The notes beneath the pieces are model-generated. The model worked only from the letters and a program-made list of their open reading frames with translations, ran no database searches and was not told the DNA's origin. Shown piece by piece: positions 1 through 12,645 of a stretch of 64,000 nucleotides of DNA. Position 1 is the first letter of the stretch. Each line of letters opens with the position of its first letter. The stretch spans positions 196,895,986 through 196,959,985 of the forward strand of contig NC_058522.1 of assembly GCF_904849725.1 (NCBI RefSeq), in the 5' to 3' direction. The position numbers and the translations under genes are program-made. The DNA comes from Hordeum vulgare subsp. vulgare. Lineage: Eukaryota; Streptophyta; Magnoliopsida; Poales; Poaceae.

Positions 1-3000
1 TTCACAACAATAAACAAAGAGTCCACTCGTTGGTACCCATACCTCACAAGTACCATCCATGAGGGTAGACAATAGTGTGCCAGGTGTCTGTAAAAAATCC
101 ATAGTTGTCCTTCCAGGCACGACCCCGTAACGAGAGATTGACTCGACTATGTCACCACTAGTAATGCGGGCACTCTGCTAGCATCTTACAAATTAATCAA
201 AAAGCCCCATCCCATAAGTGGTAGTGTGGTCATACATTTAATGTTCAAGTAACAGTTGGAACTTAATCCAATCCCTTATTGAAAACAACATACTACCTTG
301 CCTCGGTACACCACTTCCGTATCAAGTGATTACCTAACTCAAATTTTCCCACGTGCATTAGTGAGTCCCGACGGGTTTTTTAAAAGTCTTTGGTGAAACA
401 TTTTTGTTCCCATCTCAATGGATATTCCCGTCCTACTTGTGTAGCCAACAACATGGCATCCTAGCTCACCCCGCATAACTCTCAATTGAAAAAGAGTCAA
501 GCACGATGCAAGTATTAGCGATATATGCATCAGAGACAACCCCAGAAGGTGGTCACCGTATTATCATGCTTTTTATGCAAATATTAAAGTGCTATAGTGA
601 TATGCATAAAAACGTTCATCAACATGGTCAAAGGGTTGCTTGCCTGGATGAGTAAAGTCTTTGAGGTATTCAAAAGCTTCTAGATGTATTCCACGCACTC
701 CGTCAACTTTATCAACAAGGTGGAAATGAAGGGGTATTCCACACACTCCGTCAAGTTAATCAACCATCGTTGACAGCAATTGTCAAAAGCCAAACAACAA
801 GGAGGAAAAACAAAATGTTTTCCAAAATAGGAATTTCATTTTTCTAGGACACATCTAGTCATAAGAAAAATTACCAAAGATGTTCTACTGTATTTGGATC
901 ACTAAGGATTTTTTTGAATAGATCAACAAGGTGGAAATGAAGGGGTTAGTGATTCTGCAAGAAGTTTACTGAATACATTATTAGAAAATTGAGTGGAGGC
1001 ACTCATTTATAGGATATTTCGAGTTGGTACTAGATTTGGAGTTTGTACGACTTTCCTAGGGATTACCAAAGTGGTCCATATATGAAAAGATGGTTCCATA
1101 ATTTAGGATGCAGAGGAGGTGTATGGAAAAATGTTCAAAATTTATTTCATGAACCTAGATCCACCTAGGAGTTTGAATCGATCCATTTGGATCTAGGTAT
1201 AACTCCCTATGGATTTCCAAGATTTAATGCACAAATACAAAATTGGTTTTAATCATCTAAGTGTACGGGAAAGTTGTGTGGAAAAATGAGCAAGCTAATA
1301 TTTTGGATAGAACTAAAATTTGGAGTTTCTTAGAATTTGAATGATCAAATTTGGAGCTTAAATGAATTCTCTAGGATCTATTTTGTTTCTTGGGAAAAAG
1401 AAAAGAGGAAAGGAATATACCAAGAAGGCCAAACGACCCACCGGGCATAGGATAGCATCTGGGCCGACCCACTGGCCCGCCCGGGTGGGAGAGCGGCCAC
1501 GTCAAAGGCGTACTCCGGGAATATGCATTTCCCGGGTGAAGGTGGTAGACTGTTGTGGCATATCCACCTAAAAGGAACCATGGCCCATCCATCAGTGACC
1601 CAGGCTCACTAGCTGGCCAACATGTAGGACGCGCTAGCACGTTCATCTCCCATCTCCCGCTTGAATAGAGGAGAGGTAGGGTAAGTCAACAGTCGTCCGT
1701 GCCGGCGACCCAAGTGTCCCATGGGGAAGCCCGGCGTACTGGCATGCTTGGAGCAGGATGCAACGTCCTCTCACGTTTGCCATGGATATAGGGGAGGGGT
1801 AACGCAAGTTGTGCTTCATCCACAGTGGATGACAATGATGGCAAGAATGAAGCATGGTGTTGTATTTGGGACGAGGAAGAAATGGAGCATGAAAGAAGGC
1901 TCTGTGGTGGTCGTGATGTCCTGGTGAAGCCTAAAGGGGAGGGAGCGACCGTGGGGCTCAAATTTTATCAGTGTCAAGCGGAAGGGCTTCGGCCATGGGG
2001 ATGGATGGAGGGCATCGGAGGACGAGCTGGTCACTACAGGAGGTTCACGGGAGGGAGATAGGGTGAAGGGTGTCGAAAGGAAAGCTTGCGAAGCCTTATA
2101 TGGATAGGTGACGGAGCACCGCAAACGATGTCCCCGATCACGACCTAGGCAGTGCGTGAGGCAAAATTGGCACTCTAGGTCATGACGAAGGACTTTGTGG
2201 GAACGGTCGTGGGGCAGCGAAGACGATAAGGAGGGTGAATCATGTTCTTGGAGGGAACCGCGTGCGAGCAAATATGGTGGATCTTGGTGGCAACGGGGAT
2301 GCACGAGCGGGGTAAGGGAGGGTCAAGGAATGGGGGGGGGGGCGACATCAAGCTTATTATTGACTCTAAGATGGTCGTGGGATATCTTCCTCGATGCCGT
2401 AGGTGGACGGAGCCTAGGGATGGGGGCAACTAAAGTGTGGAAGTGCAATGGAGCATGTTCTAGAGTGTGTCCGTGGCTGGCATAGGCCCAAACAAAGAGC
2501 GCAACCATGTCCATTTGTCTCTTTGAGGTTCTAGAGATGCCCAAGAGTGCCTAGGGACTAGTGGGACTTACCGGAACCAGGCATGGAGAGAGCGACCGGT
2601 AAAAATTAGTCTTCCATTGCTATCTAGAGGTGTAAATGTGGGTTTTTACTGCACTCCATGATCTATCTATGGGATGGCAAGACTTACCAGAAGTAGAATA
2701 GGTGTAGGAGGGACTATGGTAACAAGTTGAGGTCAAGGAGATCGGTTAAGTGATGTAAAAAGTAACTTGGCAAAATAACCATAAGTTCTTTGTCAATGGT
2801 TTGGTCAATGTAAAAGGATCAAATGACTTTGACATTTTCTAGGATTTTAACTAATGACCAAATGGTCATGTCTACCAATTTGTATCTCATTACGTGAAAG
2901 TTGCCAATTGAAATGTTTAAACGATATAAATCAACACAAACATATTTGGATACATCTAGCTAATTTACACTATTCTCCTTGATGCACCACTTAGTGTAGA

Positions 3001-3304
3001 AGCACCATTAGGGAAGTAGATCATGTACACAAAGTTTGAGCTCAAATGGACACACTTGTTAATGTAAATTTGATCAATTTTGGATCTCGACAGAAAGGGT
3101 TTTGGCACATTTTCGTGAATGAAACCAAATTGGATTGAGATGAAACTTGGTAAGATCTTCAAATGGGGCACACTAGACTTGCTAAAATTTTGCTAGACTT
3201 ATTGGACAATATTTCTTGTAGAAATATTTGAAATACTTGAAATGTCTCGAACGGCTTTTGTAGGGTTTTGTACAATATTTTGAACATGACCATGTGTTGA
3301 AACT
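1..3304. other. Non-coding repeat debris, unassigned
   Basis: No convincing gene is present. A GC-rich stretch around 1430-2600 has short overlapping open frames on both strands, which is the usual sign of GC-rich non-coding DNA rather than a gene. The flanks are AT-rich. The mix of an AT-rich body with a GC-rich promoter/leader-like block resembles the long LTRs of Triticeae Gypsy elements, but I could not find paired termini or a target-site duplication. The LTR origin is inference only. Confidence 0.3.
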
Positions 3305-3371
3305 CATATATATATATATACACACACACATATATATATATATACACACACACACACATATATATATATAT

Positions 3372-3403
<32 letters not shown>

Positions 3404-3404
3404 G
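3305..3404. repeat. Compound TA/CA microsatellite
   Basis: About 100 bp of alternating (TA)n and (CA)n blocks, three rounds of TA followed by CA and ending in a longer TA run. The tract is purely alternating pyrimidine-purine. Short frames across it encode only Tyr/Ile/Cys/Val repeats and are not genes. Confidence 0.95.
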
Positions 3405-4480
3405 TGGAAATATATGTCCACTAAGTTTCTATAAAGTTTCTCAAATAGTTTTTAAGAATTAACAATGTTTTCCCTATAAAATACCATTTTTGGCTAGAAA
3501 AAGGGTATTGAAATAAAATATAGAAATATATTTTAAAATGATATTTTTAGGTTTTTTCGAAGTCTTATAGATAATACCTTCCAAATAAAATCTTTCGGAT
3601 AAACTTTAGTTCAAGGTTTTTTGAAAACCTAATGAAATAAATGCTTTTGGGAAAAATAATTTTATTTAATTTTTTTATGTACTATACATTTGGCATGATC
3701 ATTGGGGAAAGATTTGGATCAAGCAGATGCTTTTTGAGAGTAGGAGGATGTTTCTGAATTAAGAGCACACTCAAACAAGCAAACCAAGCAACATTCACAC
3801 ACAAAAAGTTCTTGTTGGTCCTAATCTTTGAGCTTTATTTACTAGTTAATGTCATGCAAAACACACGGTGTGACATCAATCAAGCTGTAGATTGCGAAGA
3901 GCTCCCTGGTGTTCGAACTAGAGTTCTTGGAGGGTTTCCCTTAGTCTCAAAGCCGATATCCAATATTTGGCGCGCCAGTTAGGTGATAAAGCACAAATAT
4001 AGAGGAACACTTGTAGCCTTTTTCGGTAACTAAGAGTACCGAACTCAACAAGGAGCTAAAGGTAGGATTAATATTCCCTCAAGTTCTATTGATGACCGGT
4101 ACAACTACACGCACACTAACACTTACATTACCTAGAACAAGTATGAAACTACTTCAAGTGAAGAAAACTAGAAGTACTTAGTAGGTGAAATAGATAGTTT
4201 TGCGAGAAAATAAAGAACAAGTAAATAATATAAATGGGATCTTTAGAAAAAAATAAATTAATACGTTAATTGTTTAGTAGAAATATTATTTTAACACAAC
4301 AGAAATATTTTTCCCTATCAATCGATAACTAGACTGGGAAGCATTATTGATATTTTATATGAGGGAGAGGCCACTAGTAGCATGTCATCCCTTACTTGGA
4401 ATTCTATGCACTTACGACTGGAACTATTAGCAAGCATACAAAACTATTAACATAAATTAAGGTAAAACCAAACCATAGGA
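3405..4480. other. AT-rich non-coding DNA with a primer-site-like motif
   Basis: No gene is seen. At 3968-3985 the sequence TGGCGCGCCAGTTAGGTG resembles the primer binding site that follows the 5' LTR in many grass Gypsy elements. This would fit a remnant plus-strand element with its LTR ending near 3967. No matching LTR start, second LTR or gag follows, so this is at best a fragment. Confidence 0.3.
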
Positions 4481-5520
4481 TTAAGATATATTTTCCCCCT
4501 TCAATCCCATATGAATCAATTTCTGTGTTAGGAAGAAGCTTCCGTCACCCTTGCCCTCCAATGCATAGTTCTATAAATATAAAACTAAAACTATGGTGTG
4601 ATCCATATACGTTATCATATGTTGGGCACCAAAGGAAAACACCAAAAAAATATACAACTCAGACCAATAATGATCATCAAACACCCATAGGACAAAACAA
4701 ATCTTCTCAAACATCATATGATTGGCACACATCATTGGGTCATAATATATAGCATTAAGCACCATGTTTAAGTAGAGATTCTAGCTAGGAAAAGAGGGGT
4801 TACACCTGTGCATGGAGGGGGAGAGATTTGGCGGTGACGATGACGAAGTTGTTAGTGCATACTTTCATCATGAAGGTGGCCTCGCGATGTTCCGGCTCCA
4901 CCGGGAGATAGGGAGAGAGATAGCCCACCTCCTTCTTATTCTTCTTTCGTCTACCCCTTACATGGGAGGACAGTTTCCCTCTAGTCCATAGCCACCACGG
5001 CTCCTATAGTGCAGAAGCCCCTCCGAGATTGGATCTCTCTCCCTGTTTCTCTTCTGTTTTCTTGTCTATTTTCTGGCCTTCAACATTTCTGAAATATCCC
5101 GAGATCCGTAAATCTCATTTGGAAAATTTTTGGGGGGATTTATCGCGGGGTATTATCCTTACTAGCACAAAAGAAGGGTCCCACGTCACTTATGATGGAC
5201 TCCCAAGCTATCACGGCACGACCAACCCCCTAGCTGCACTCTTTTGGCTTGGCACCACCTGGAGCATCGTCTTGCATTGATTGCTACTCCCAAAAATCAC
5301 ATATTCCAAAATAAATCTCCATGGATAATTATCATGTTTTGACTTCTTTTGGTATGCATTTTGTGCGAAACAAAAAACATGAAAAAACAACAACTAGCAC
5401 TGAGCACTTCATCAATATGTTAGTCCCAAAAATAATATAAAATGCTGCCAAAACTATAAGAAAGTTGTAGTATATTTGCATGAAACAATGAAATACTATA
5501 GATTCTATTGAGGTGTATTA
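4481..5520 (-). repeat. Degraded LTR, minus orientation
   Basis: Read on the minus strand, the segment starting at 5520 begins TAATACACCTCAATAG, a decayed form of the TGATACGTCTCCAA start common to Triticeae Gypsy LTRs. It continues with an AT-rich body, then a GC-richer block around 4860-5280. The far end and its target duplication are not resolved. Only the family resemblance of the start is seen; the extent is an estimate. Confidence 0.4.
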
Positions 5521-8500
5521 GCATCCTGTCGCAACCCTTGAATAATTGCTTGCAATTCATTGCGTCATCATCTTGCATCATGTTAAATTCAAATTAAATT
5601 CAAATGGGGATGATAATATCCTAGCATCAATGTAACTCAACTTGGTTCATCTTAATATAATTTTCAATTAACCTAAAATGTCTTTCAAAAATGTGTATTA
5701 TTTATGGAAAATGTTGGGAACATCAACCAGAGGTGATGCACATTTTTCTTAGTCATTTTGGTTTTCGAATTAACACATTTTATTTTTGTTTTGGGGGTTC
5801 TAAAATTATATAGATAGTTCGTTGGCTTCAGTAATTTTGAAACTTGTTGAGGGCCTCTAGAATAAATCTTTTATTGCCCACAAAGAGTCCTTGAAATTTT
5901 ATGAATCATTTGGTTAGTAAACATAGCCCAAAACAATTGCACAAAAAAGAAACATAATATAAAAAAAGGAAAAGGGGCAAACTTACCTGCGCTCACCTCA
6001 GGCTCAGGAGCAGGCTGGCCCACGTGCCCATGTCGGTCGTCTCCTACCTTTGCCAGTAGGCAGAGGCGAGGGAAGACAGTGCGAGCACGGCCTGGGAGCC
6101 ACGCCTCCTGCCTGCCTGCCTTATCGTCCCTCTCCCTGATCCCCGCGCCGCTGGGCCGCCCTTGATATGCTCTGTCAATTCACCCCTCTCTGCTCTTCCC
6201 TCTCGCTGCTCTCGAGCTCTTTTTCTCCGCCACGACCGTCGGGAGCTGTCGTCGATTTGCTGCCCACAGGGCCTCCCCGACCTCGCCATTGCCTCCTCGA
6301 GAACCATCGTGAGCTCCTCTCCTCCTTTTCCCCTGTCTTCTTCATCGCACACGCCCCTAGCTATTTGCCTGCAAGATCCGAGCTCCTCGGCGTCGGCCAT
6401 GGTGTGGTCGTGGACAAAGGTGTTACGGATCGCGACCGAGCACGTCCCATGTTCCCCACTCGGTCCCATGAGGTCATAGACCCCTCTGAATCCTCCTCTA
6501 GCGAAGCACAACACCGAGCCCAACCGTGGCCAAGCTTCGGCTGCCGCCTCCGTTGTTGCAGCCGGCGATGCCGGCCGCCCCCCCGAGCGCCCAGTTGGCC
6601 TGTTGGATGCGGGGGGTTGAGGTCTATGCCTTGGTGTAATCTCGGTCATCCTTGTGTCCTCCTGCGCGGACTCCACTATGGCTAGAGGTCACCGGTTTAG
6701 ATCCCCGTCGGACTGGGCCACTGACCAGTGGGTCCTACATGTCAGGTTATTAGGTTAAGCCTAATTACCAATTAGCTAATCCCTCGAGCCACTAACGTGT
6801 TGACCCCAAGGACCAATAGAGCCCGACTTAAAAATTAAACCTGTTAATTATAGCTGAGCCACTGATGTCCGGACGCCACACGTCAGGTTTGACCTGACCC
6901 GACGTTGTTGACCGCTTATGTCACTCTCACGCAAAGGTGACGCAATATTTGATTTCTGAATTTATTTAATTCCAGAAAATGCTTAAAACTTCTAAAAATC
7001 ATAGAAAATAATCTGTAAGTGCAATGAAAATAAATTATATATGAAAAAATGATCAAACAAATGCAAGAATCTATTTTTGCCATGTTCATGCATGTTTGAA
7101 CAAGTTAACATCACCACGTAGGGAAAATGATGGTTAGGACAATTTTGTAAGTAGTGTTGGAGTTGGAATTTGGTGTATAATTGAATTCCACTTGACTTAA
7201 TGTGACTATTCTTTCCACGAGTTCAACTCAATGCTTTGACATGCCATGTCATACGTCATGTATGTTGCATTGCATTGAATGTGCTCCTTTCTTTGTTTTG
7301 TCGTTTTGTTCCTCCTCGGTAGATGATGGTTCTGACGATATTATCGATGACATTAGTGAAGAGAAGTACTATCTTCAGAACTGTCTTTCAAGGAACCCCC
7401 TTTGAGCATACTGATATAAACCCACTCTGTCGCTCCTACTCTCTTTTACAGTATTAGGACAACAACGATTCAATTTCTACATGTTTTGTTAGTCGAACCC
7501 ATTCCTCTGAATGAACTGTTTTTTTCCACAGTAAATAGTTGAAACCACTTAGCATGAGTAGCAACTGCTTGAGCCTTGTTGTGCTTACTCATCCATGCTT
7601 GATTATTGTGCCTCTTATGCTTAGATTCATGTCAGGTCTGATCCATCTGCACGATGAATCATAATGGTTGTGTTCTTGTCCTACTGTGTGAGAGTAAAGT
7701 GTGTGAAGACGATTTTGTAAACGTAGCGATGAGAGACCATGTATGAGTAGATGGTGGGTTGTCTCACTAGGACGTCCTTAAGAAGTGAGTTCTATGTATG
7801 TTAGCCAAGACAAGATACTACCATGTATTAGGCCCGAAACCACTGGACCCGCTCGACTTATTAACGGACTAGATCTCTGTACGGGAGTGGCAACTAGTTT
7901 ATGGTGTTTGTAGGAAAAGTGTTGGAGGCCGTGTTTAGCTCTGCCCGACGGGGTAGGCTTCAGTGCGGTATATACACAGTGGCATAGTGTACCAAGTGGC
8001 ACCCGGATGGTGGACTTGTGGAACCCTGCGCACATCGTTTGAGGCCGTTAAGGAAACTTCAGTCAGATTTCCTTGCGGGTTCGGTATCAAATAGGCGATA
8101 AACTTGGACTAGGGTGGAAACCTTGAGGAACTATTGTTGAGCCCATTTGATAACATTGTTTATCCTCTCCATGATTTGTTGAACATCATAATAGTGGTGG
8201 AAAGTTTTGTAGGCACTATCTTTATGTATAGTCCATGAAGTATATGTTAGGTATAGGAAGTGACTTCCTCTCCATTCACGTGCAATTGATGCAAGATGTC
8301 GCCGTGAATTCAAGAAAAGTTCTTTTGCTTCCTCTACAATCATCCCATGTCTGTCACGCACGTGCGAAGTATTCTATTGTTTGATAGACTGATCATCTCC
8401 ACTCCATATGTAATTCCTAGCACACCAAGCCACTCATTGATTTGTTCAAGGAAAAGAAGTTAAGTGTTATTCCTGAAAGATCCAAACGGACTTGCACATG

Positions 8501-8550
8501 GCTTCGTTATCCGCAATGATGGTACCCACCCACTACTCGGTAGTGTTTTA
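5521..8550. other. LTR-like non-coding DNA
   Basis: A GC-rich island at 5990-6690 has 170-210-codon frames open on both strands at once, which argues against coding. Around it lie AT-rich sequences resembling the body of a long grass LTR. A possible plus-strand start, TGTCGCAACCCTTG, lies near 5528. A 76-codon minus-strand frame (8131-8361) has a protein-like composition but I do not recognise it. No tRNA, gene or paired repeat ends were found. Confidence 0.3.
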
Positions 8551-10057
8551 TGAGACATCCATTTTGCATCGTTCTTTTATATCGTTATTTATTGCATTAT
8601 GGGTTGTTAATACACATTATGGTACAATACTTATGCCTTTCCTCTCTTATTTTACAAGGTTTACATGAAGAGGGAGAATGCCGGCAGGTGGAATTCTGGA
8701 GCGGAAAAGGAGCAAATCTGAGGGACGTATCCTGCACAACTCCAAAAGTCCTAAAAACTTACGGAGAACTGCTTTGGAATATATAAAAAATATTAGGCGA
8801 CAGGAATACATCAGGGGACCCACCAGGTGGACACAAGCTAGGGGCGCGGCCTACCCCGCTGGGCGCGCCCTGCAGGCTTGTGGTCCCCTGGCACGCCTCC
8901 CGTGCCCATCTTCTGCTACATGCAGGGTTTTGAAGTTGAATCAAATCCTATCAGAACTTTCATGGTGAAGCGCTGCCGTCTTAAGGCGGAAGTTTGGCAG
9001 AACCAATCTAGAGCTCTGGTGGAGTTATTCTGCCAAGGAAACTTCCCTCCCGGAGGTGGAAATGAAAGCCATCGTCATCACCGATCCTCTCATCGAGAGG
9101 GGGTCAACCTCCATCAACACCATCTCCTCTCCAAACCCTAGTTCATCTCTTGTATTCGATCCTTGTCTCAAAACCTCAGATTGGTACCTGTGGGTTGCTA
9201 GTAGTGTTGATTACTCCTTGTAGTTGATGCTAGGTGGTTTACTTGGTGGAAGATTATATGTTCAGATCCTTAATGCTTATTAGTACTCCTCTGATTATGA
9301 ACATGAATATGATTTGTGAGTAATTACGTTTGTTCCTGAGGACATGGGACAAGTCTTGCTATAAGTAATTATGTGAATTTGGTATTCACTCAATATTTTG
9401 ATGAGATGTACGTCGTCTCTCCTCAAGCGGTGTCATGTGAACATCGACTACATGACACTTCACCACTATTTGAGCCTAGGGGAAGGCATTGGGAAGTAAT
9501 AAGTAGATCATGGCTTGCTAGAGTGACAAAAGCTTAAACCCTAGTTTATGTGTTGCTTCATAAGGGGATGATTTGGATCCATATGTTTCATGCTATGGTT
9601 AGATTTATCTTAATTCTTCTTTCGTAGTTGTAGATGCTTGCGAGAGAGGTTAATTATTAGTGGGATGTTCGTCCAGGTAAGGCCAACACCCAAGCACTGG
9701 TCTACCCACATTCCAAATAATCAAAGTAACGAACGTGAATCATATGAGCCTGATGAAAACTAGCTTGACACAAATTCGCACGTGTCCTCGGGAGTGCTTT
9801 GCTTTATATAGTACTTTGTCCAGGCTTGCCTTTGCTACAAAAAGGATTGGGGCACTTTGCTGCACCATTGTTACATTTGTTACTTGCTACCCGTTATGAA
9901 TTACCTTATCACAAAACTATATGTTACTGAAAATTTCAGTGCTTGCAGAGAATACCTTACTGCAAACCGCTTGACATTTCCTTCTGCTCCTCGTTGGATT
10001 CGACACTCTTACTTATCGAAAGGACTATGGTAGATCCACTACACTTGTGGGTCATCT
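8551..10057 (+). repeat. 5' LTR of the Athila-like element
   Basis: It pairs with the split 3' LTR at 57863-63575, and shared blocks include the TTACAAGGTTTACA and ACTCTTACTTATCGAAAGGACTA regions. Length is 1507 bp against about 1482 bp for the 3' copy without its insertion. It holds about 36 bp near 8698-8733 that the 3' copy lacks. I count roughly nine differences in the first 63 bases, so the copies are old. Open frames inside are not genes. Confidence 0.85.
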
Positions 10058-10068
10058 AGACTATTTTC

Positions 10069-10086
10069 TGGCGCCGTTGCCGAGGA
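10069..10086 (+). promoter_or_regulatory. Primer binding site, tRNA-Asp type
   Basis: TGGCGCCGTTGCCGAGGA starts 12 bases after the LTR. It is complementary to the 3' end of plant tRNA-Asp apart from one position, by established knowledge of that tRNA. tRNA-Asp priming is typical of the Athila lineage. Confidence 0.75.
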
Positions 10087-10163
10087 GTGAAGCGCCTTTG
10101 GTGAGTGGAACTTGGTAAGGAAATATTTATATACTGTGCTGAAATTTACTGTCACTTGTCACT

Positions 10164-10586
10164 ATGGAAAATAATCCTTTGAGGGGCTTGTTCGGGAAAT
10201 CTTCACCCCAATTGGAATCCAAAAGAGATGATCCTCATCCTTCTACATGTATTGAAAATATTTATTATGAAATTCCTTCGGGTATAATAGAAAAACTGCT
10301 AGTTAATCCTTATGTAGGAGACGGAACACTACATCCTGATTTGCATCTAATATATGTGGATGAAGATTGTGGATTATTTAATCTTGCACGTCTGCCCGAG
10401 GATGATGTCAAGAAGAAGGTCTTTCCTTTTTCTTTGAAGGTGAAGGCGTTGAAGCGGTATAGGCTATGTGATGATATTGGATCATGGAACTACAACTGAT
10501 TGTAATTGGAATTAAATCAGAAGTTTTATCCTATGCATCTCGTTCATCGTGATCAGAATTATATTTATAATTTTTGGCTGCGTGAA
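10164..10586 (+). pseudogene. gag, N-terminal part (interrupted)
   Basis: The frame opens with ATG at 10164 and gives 111 codons, starting MENNPLRGLFGKSSPQ, before a stop at 10497-10499. Gag-like sequence continues after a frame change to 10586, where the non-autonomous LTR element is inserted. Gag forms the capsid of the retrotransposon particle. The protein resumes at 15088 after the target duplication. Its position 95 bp after the primer site fits gag. The stop and frame change make it a pseudogene. Assignment rests on position and on resemblance to grass Gypsy gag proteins. Confidence 0.65.
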
Positions 10587-11505
10587 TGTCGGTGAAAGGA
10601 TCGACACCTATGGGGGGCTCAAAGGTCCCCTTTTGCTGGTTCGGCAGGGAGAGGGGTCGCGGCAAGAGCAGAACCAATAGTCTGGGCCCGGCAAGGTCTT
10701 TTTTACCAAGGTTCGGGCCGTGTGTTGCGTAAAACCCTACTCCTGCATGTTTTTAGTTATTAGTTTTGGGTTACTGTAGATCTGTCCCTTTTACAACCTT
10801 TCGATTGGTCAAAAATCCAAAAGTTCCTACTACTGAGCCTCGGGCCTCTTTTTATAGGCGAAGGGGCCACCATAGTGGCTCAGCGGGTGAATCGTGGGTT
10901 CACGAGTGGAAGAGCACCGACCGACACCCACAGTGTTACTGCGGTGCATTAAATGCTTCGACAGACTTCCCTGACCTCGTCAGGGGGGTTGGTCACATAC
11001 CCACACGTGGCAACTTTGGGGTGTTGTGCTGGCGTGGGGCTAGATGCGTGGTCGATCCATCGGCAGTGCCGTGTTCGTCGGTGGAGGCGTTCACACGTGG
11101 CGAATGCGCCCTGGGCCCACGCCTCTCCTCGGGCCTTCTCTTCCTTCCCGGTAGGGTTACCTTGTCGGGGGCTCTTCTCGTTCCTCTCAGCAGGGAGATA
11201 TTGGCCTGCCGAGGCCTTGTCAATCTTCCCCGCAAGGATGGCGTGCCGGGGCTCAGTCCTCCTTCCTTGGTGGGAGGGTCTCGCCGTGGCATTGTCTATC
11301 TCCCCGGTAGGGAGCTCCTGCCGGGGTCTCTTCTTCATTCCCAGCAAGCGAGTGCTTCATGGGGGCTTGCAATCTGTACTTGGGCGGCTTCTAAGTCTTG
11401 CTTCCGCCCTAAGCTCCAGCAACATGCCTTGAAGCTCCAGAGGGGCTACCGGTGTCGGTGCACTAGTCCGGGGCACTGGAGACCCCAGTCTTTAGTGCAC
11501 CGACA
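10587..11505 (-). repeat. 3' LTR of the non-autonomous element
   Basis: Reverse complement starts TGTCGGTGCACTAAAG and ends CTTTCACCGACA. It has the same length (919 bp) as its partner at 14169-15087. A TATA-like run lies on the minus strand near 10847-10854. Long open frames on the plus strand here (for example 10766-11716) run across the LTR edge and are not genes. Confidence 0.9.
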
Positions 11506-11521
11506 GGAGCCCCCAAGACTA
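11506..11521 (-). promoter_or_regulatory. Polypurine tract of the non-autonomous element
   Basis: On the minus strand, TAGTCTTGGGGGCTCC lies directly before the LTR start. It is the expected plus-strand DNA priming site for this orientation. Confidence 0.6.
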
Positions 11522-11987
11522 GGCCACACAATCATGCAAGGCATTGTTGGGCCAGGCCCAAAGCGGTGCACGCACCCGCGGGTGTTGGGCTTATCGGTAT
11601 CGAGCCGTTACAGGCTTTCTTTCCCCATGTCACGTGTTGAACGCGCGAAGTGGGAGGGTGCGCGGCGTGCGCATGATGTCCTATTTATTCCAAGGAAACG
11701 CCTCTGCCACATGTAGGGTATGCGCAGCGGCGGTCGGGCAAATGGCGATCGTGGCCTCAAAAGCCACGGGCATGGATGGACCCGCCCCTGGATGCATTGG
11801 CGCATTAGGGCGGTTCCATGTCCCGCTCGTGACTTGAGGGCGATTGGGAGAGAGGGGCGGTGGCTTCTGGAGCGAGGAGGGTGGCCTCCGAGTTTTGCCC
11901 ACCCATCTCACTCTCGAAGACTTCAACGCCTGTCGCCTTGTATTCCCTTGTTTCTTTCAGCTTTGCCCGTGGTACCCGCCCCTAACC

Positions 11988-12645
11988 ATGGTTAGGAGAC
12001 GGGGCCGGCTCCGTTGGCCGCCAGGACGGCAAGGGTATCCCGCTCGGATCATGCCACAGCTTCAGGGGCCGCAGCTGGCGGTAGCCCCGTCGACCGTGGC
12101 GTGAGAGGCTCGAGGGGCCGAGGACACCGGGGACGTGGCCGAGGAAGGCAGAGTTCTACTCCAGCGTCTCCGCCTTCTCCTAGGCTTGGCGGGCACTCGG
12201 ACGGGACAATGTTGGAGTTCGTCGTGGAGCTGCACTGCGTCCTGCATCTCCCCTTCCCTTTCGCTAGGGCGATGGAGGCTCCTAGGCCCTCTGTCTTGTG
12301 GTTGCGGGTGCATGGCTTCTCCCAAGGCGCTATGCAGGCATGCATGGAGTACCCGAAGTGCCACCCCATGATGCTTGGGCGGGGATGGAAAGCCTTCGCC
12401 CGCGCCCACAGCCTTGAGGATGGGCATATCCTCCTCTTCATGGTAGAAAAGAGGAAAATATGCTATCTGTCAAGTTTTACGGGCGCAAAGATGTGCATCT
12501 CAGCTGTTGGGAAGAGGGATCGAGTGGCGCCGAGTCTCACTACTCGAGCGATAGCGACGAGGGGGATAATGGCGGCATTGGCGCTCTTGGCAGGTCGACA
12601 TCCCGGGGGTACAACTCAGAGTACGATTCCCTGGGTTCCGATTGA
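11988..12645 (+). pseudogene. B3-domain-like antisense ORF, frameshifted
   Basis: On the strand opposite to its host LTR element lies a protein-like frame. Residues encoded around 12209-12453 read like a plant B3 DNA-binding domain: an LPFPFARAM-like start, then LWLRVHG, then a MMLGRGWKAFARAHSLEDG block and a HILLF strand. At about 12450-12460 the frame changes; the next frame continues with VKFYGRKDVHLSCWEEG and an acidic serine-rich tail ending in a stop at 12645. An Arg-Gly-rich stretch (RGRGHRGRGRGR) precedes the domain. The first ATG upstream is at 11988, in another frame. B3 proteins are plant transcription factors that bind DNA. This could be a captured host gene fragment or a lineage-specific antisense ORF. 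Domain assignment is by eye. Confidence 0.55.

Noticed and set aside
3968..3985. A complete LTR retrotransposon starting near 3968
   Set aside because: The primer-site-like motif is not followed by gag or pol and no partner LTR was found.
6044..6685. Overlapping 210-codon minus-strand and 172-codon plus-strand open frames as a host gene
   Set aside because: Both strands are open across the same GC-rich island, the predicted proteins are Arg/Ser/Pro/Ala-rich, and the surroundings are LTR-like. This is the pattern of GC-rich non-coding DNA.
10766..11716. 316-codon plus-strand open frame as a host gene
   Set aside because: It lies across an LTR and its border, and the same LTR sequence recurs at 14169-15087. 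Composition follows the LTR.
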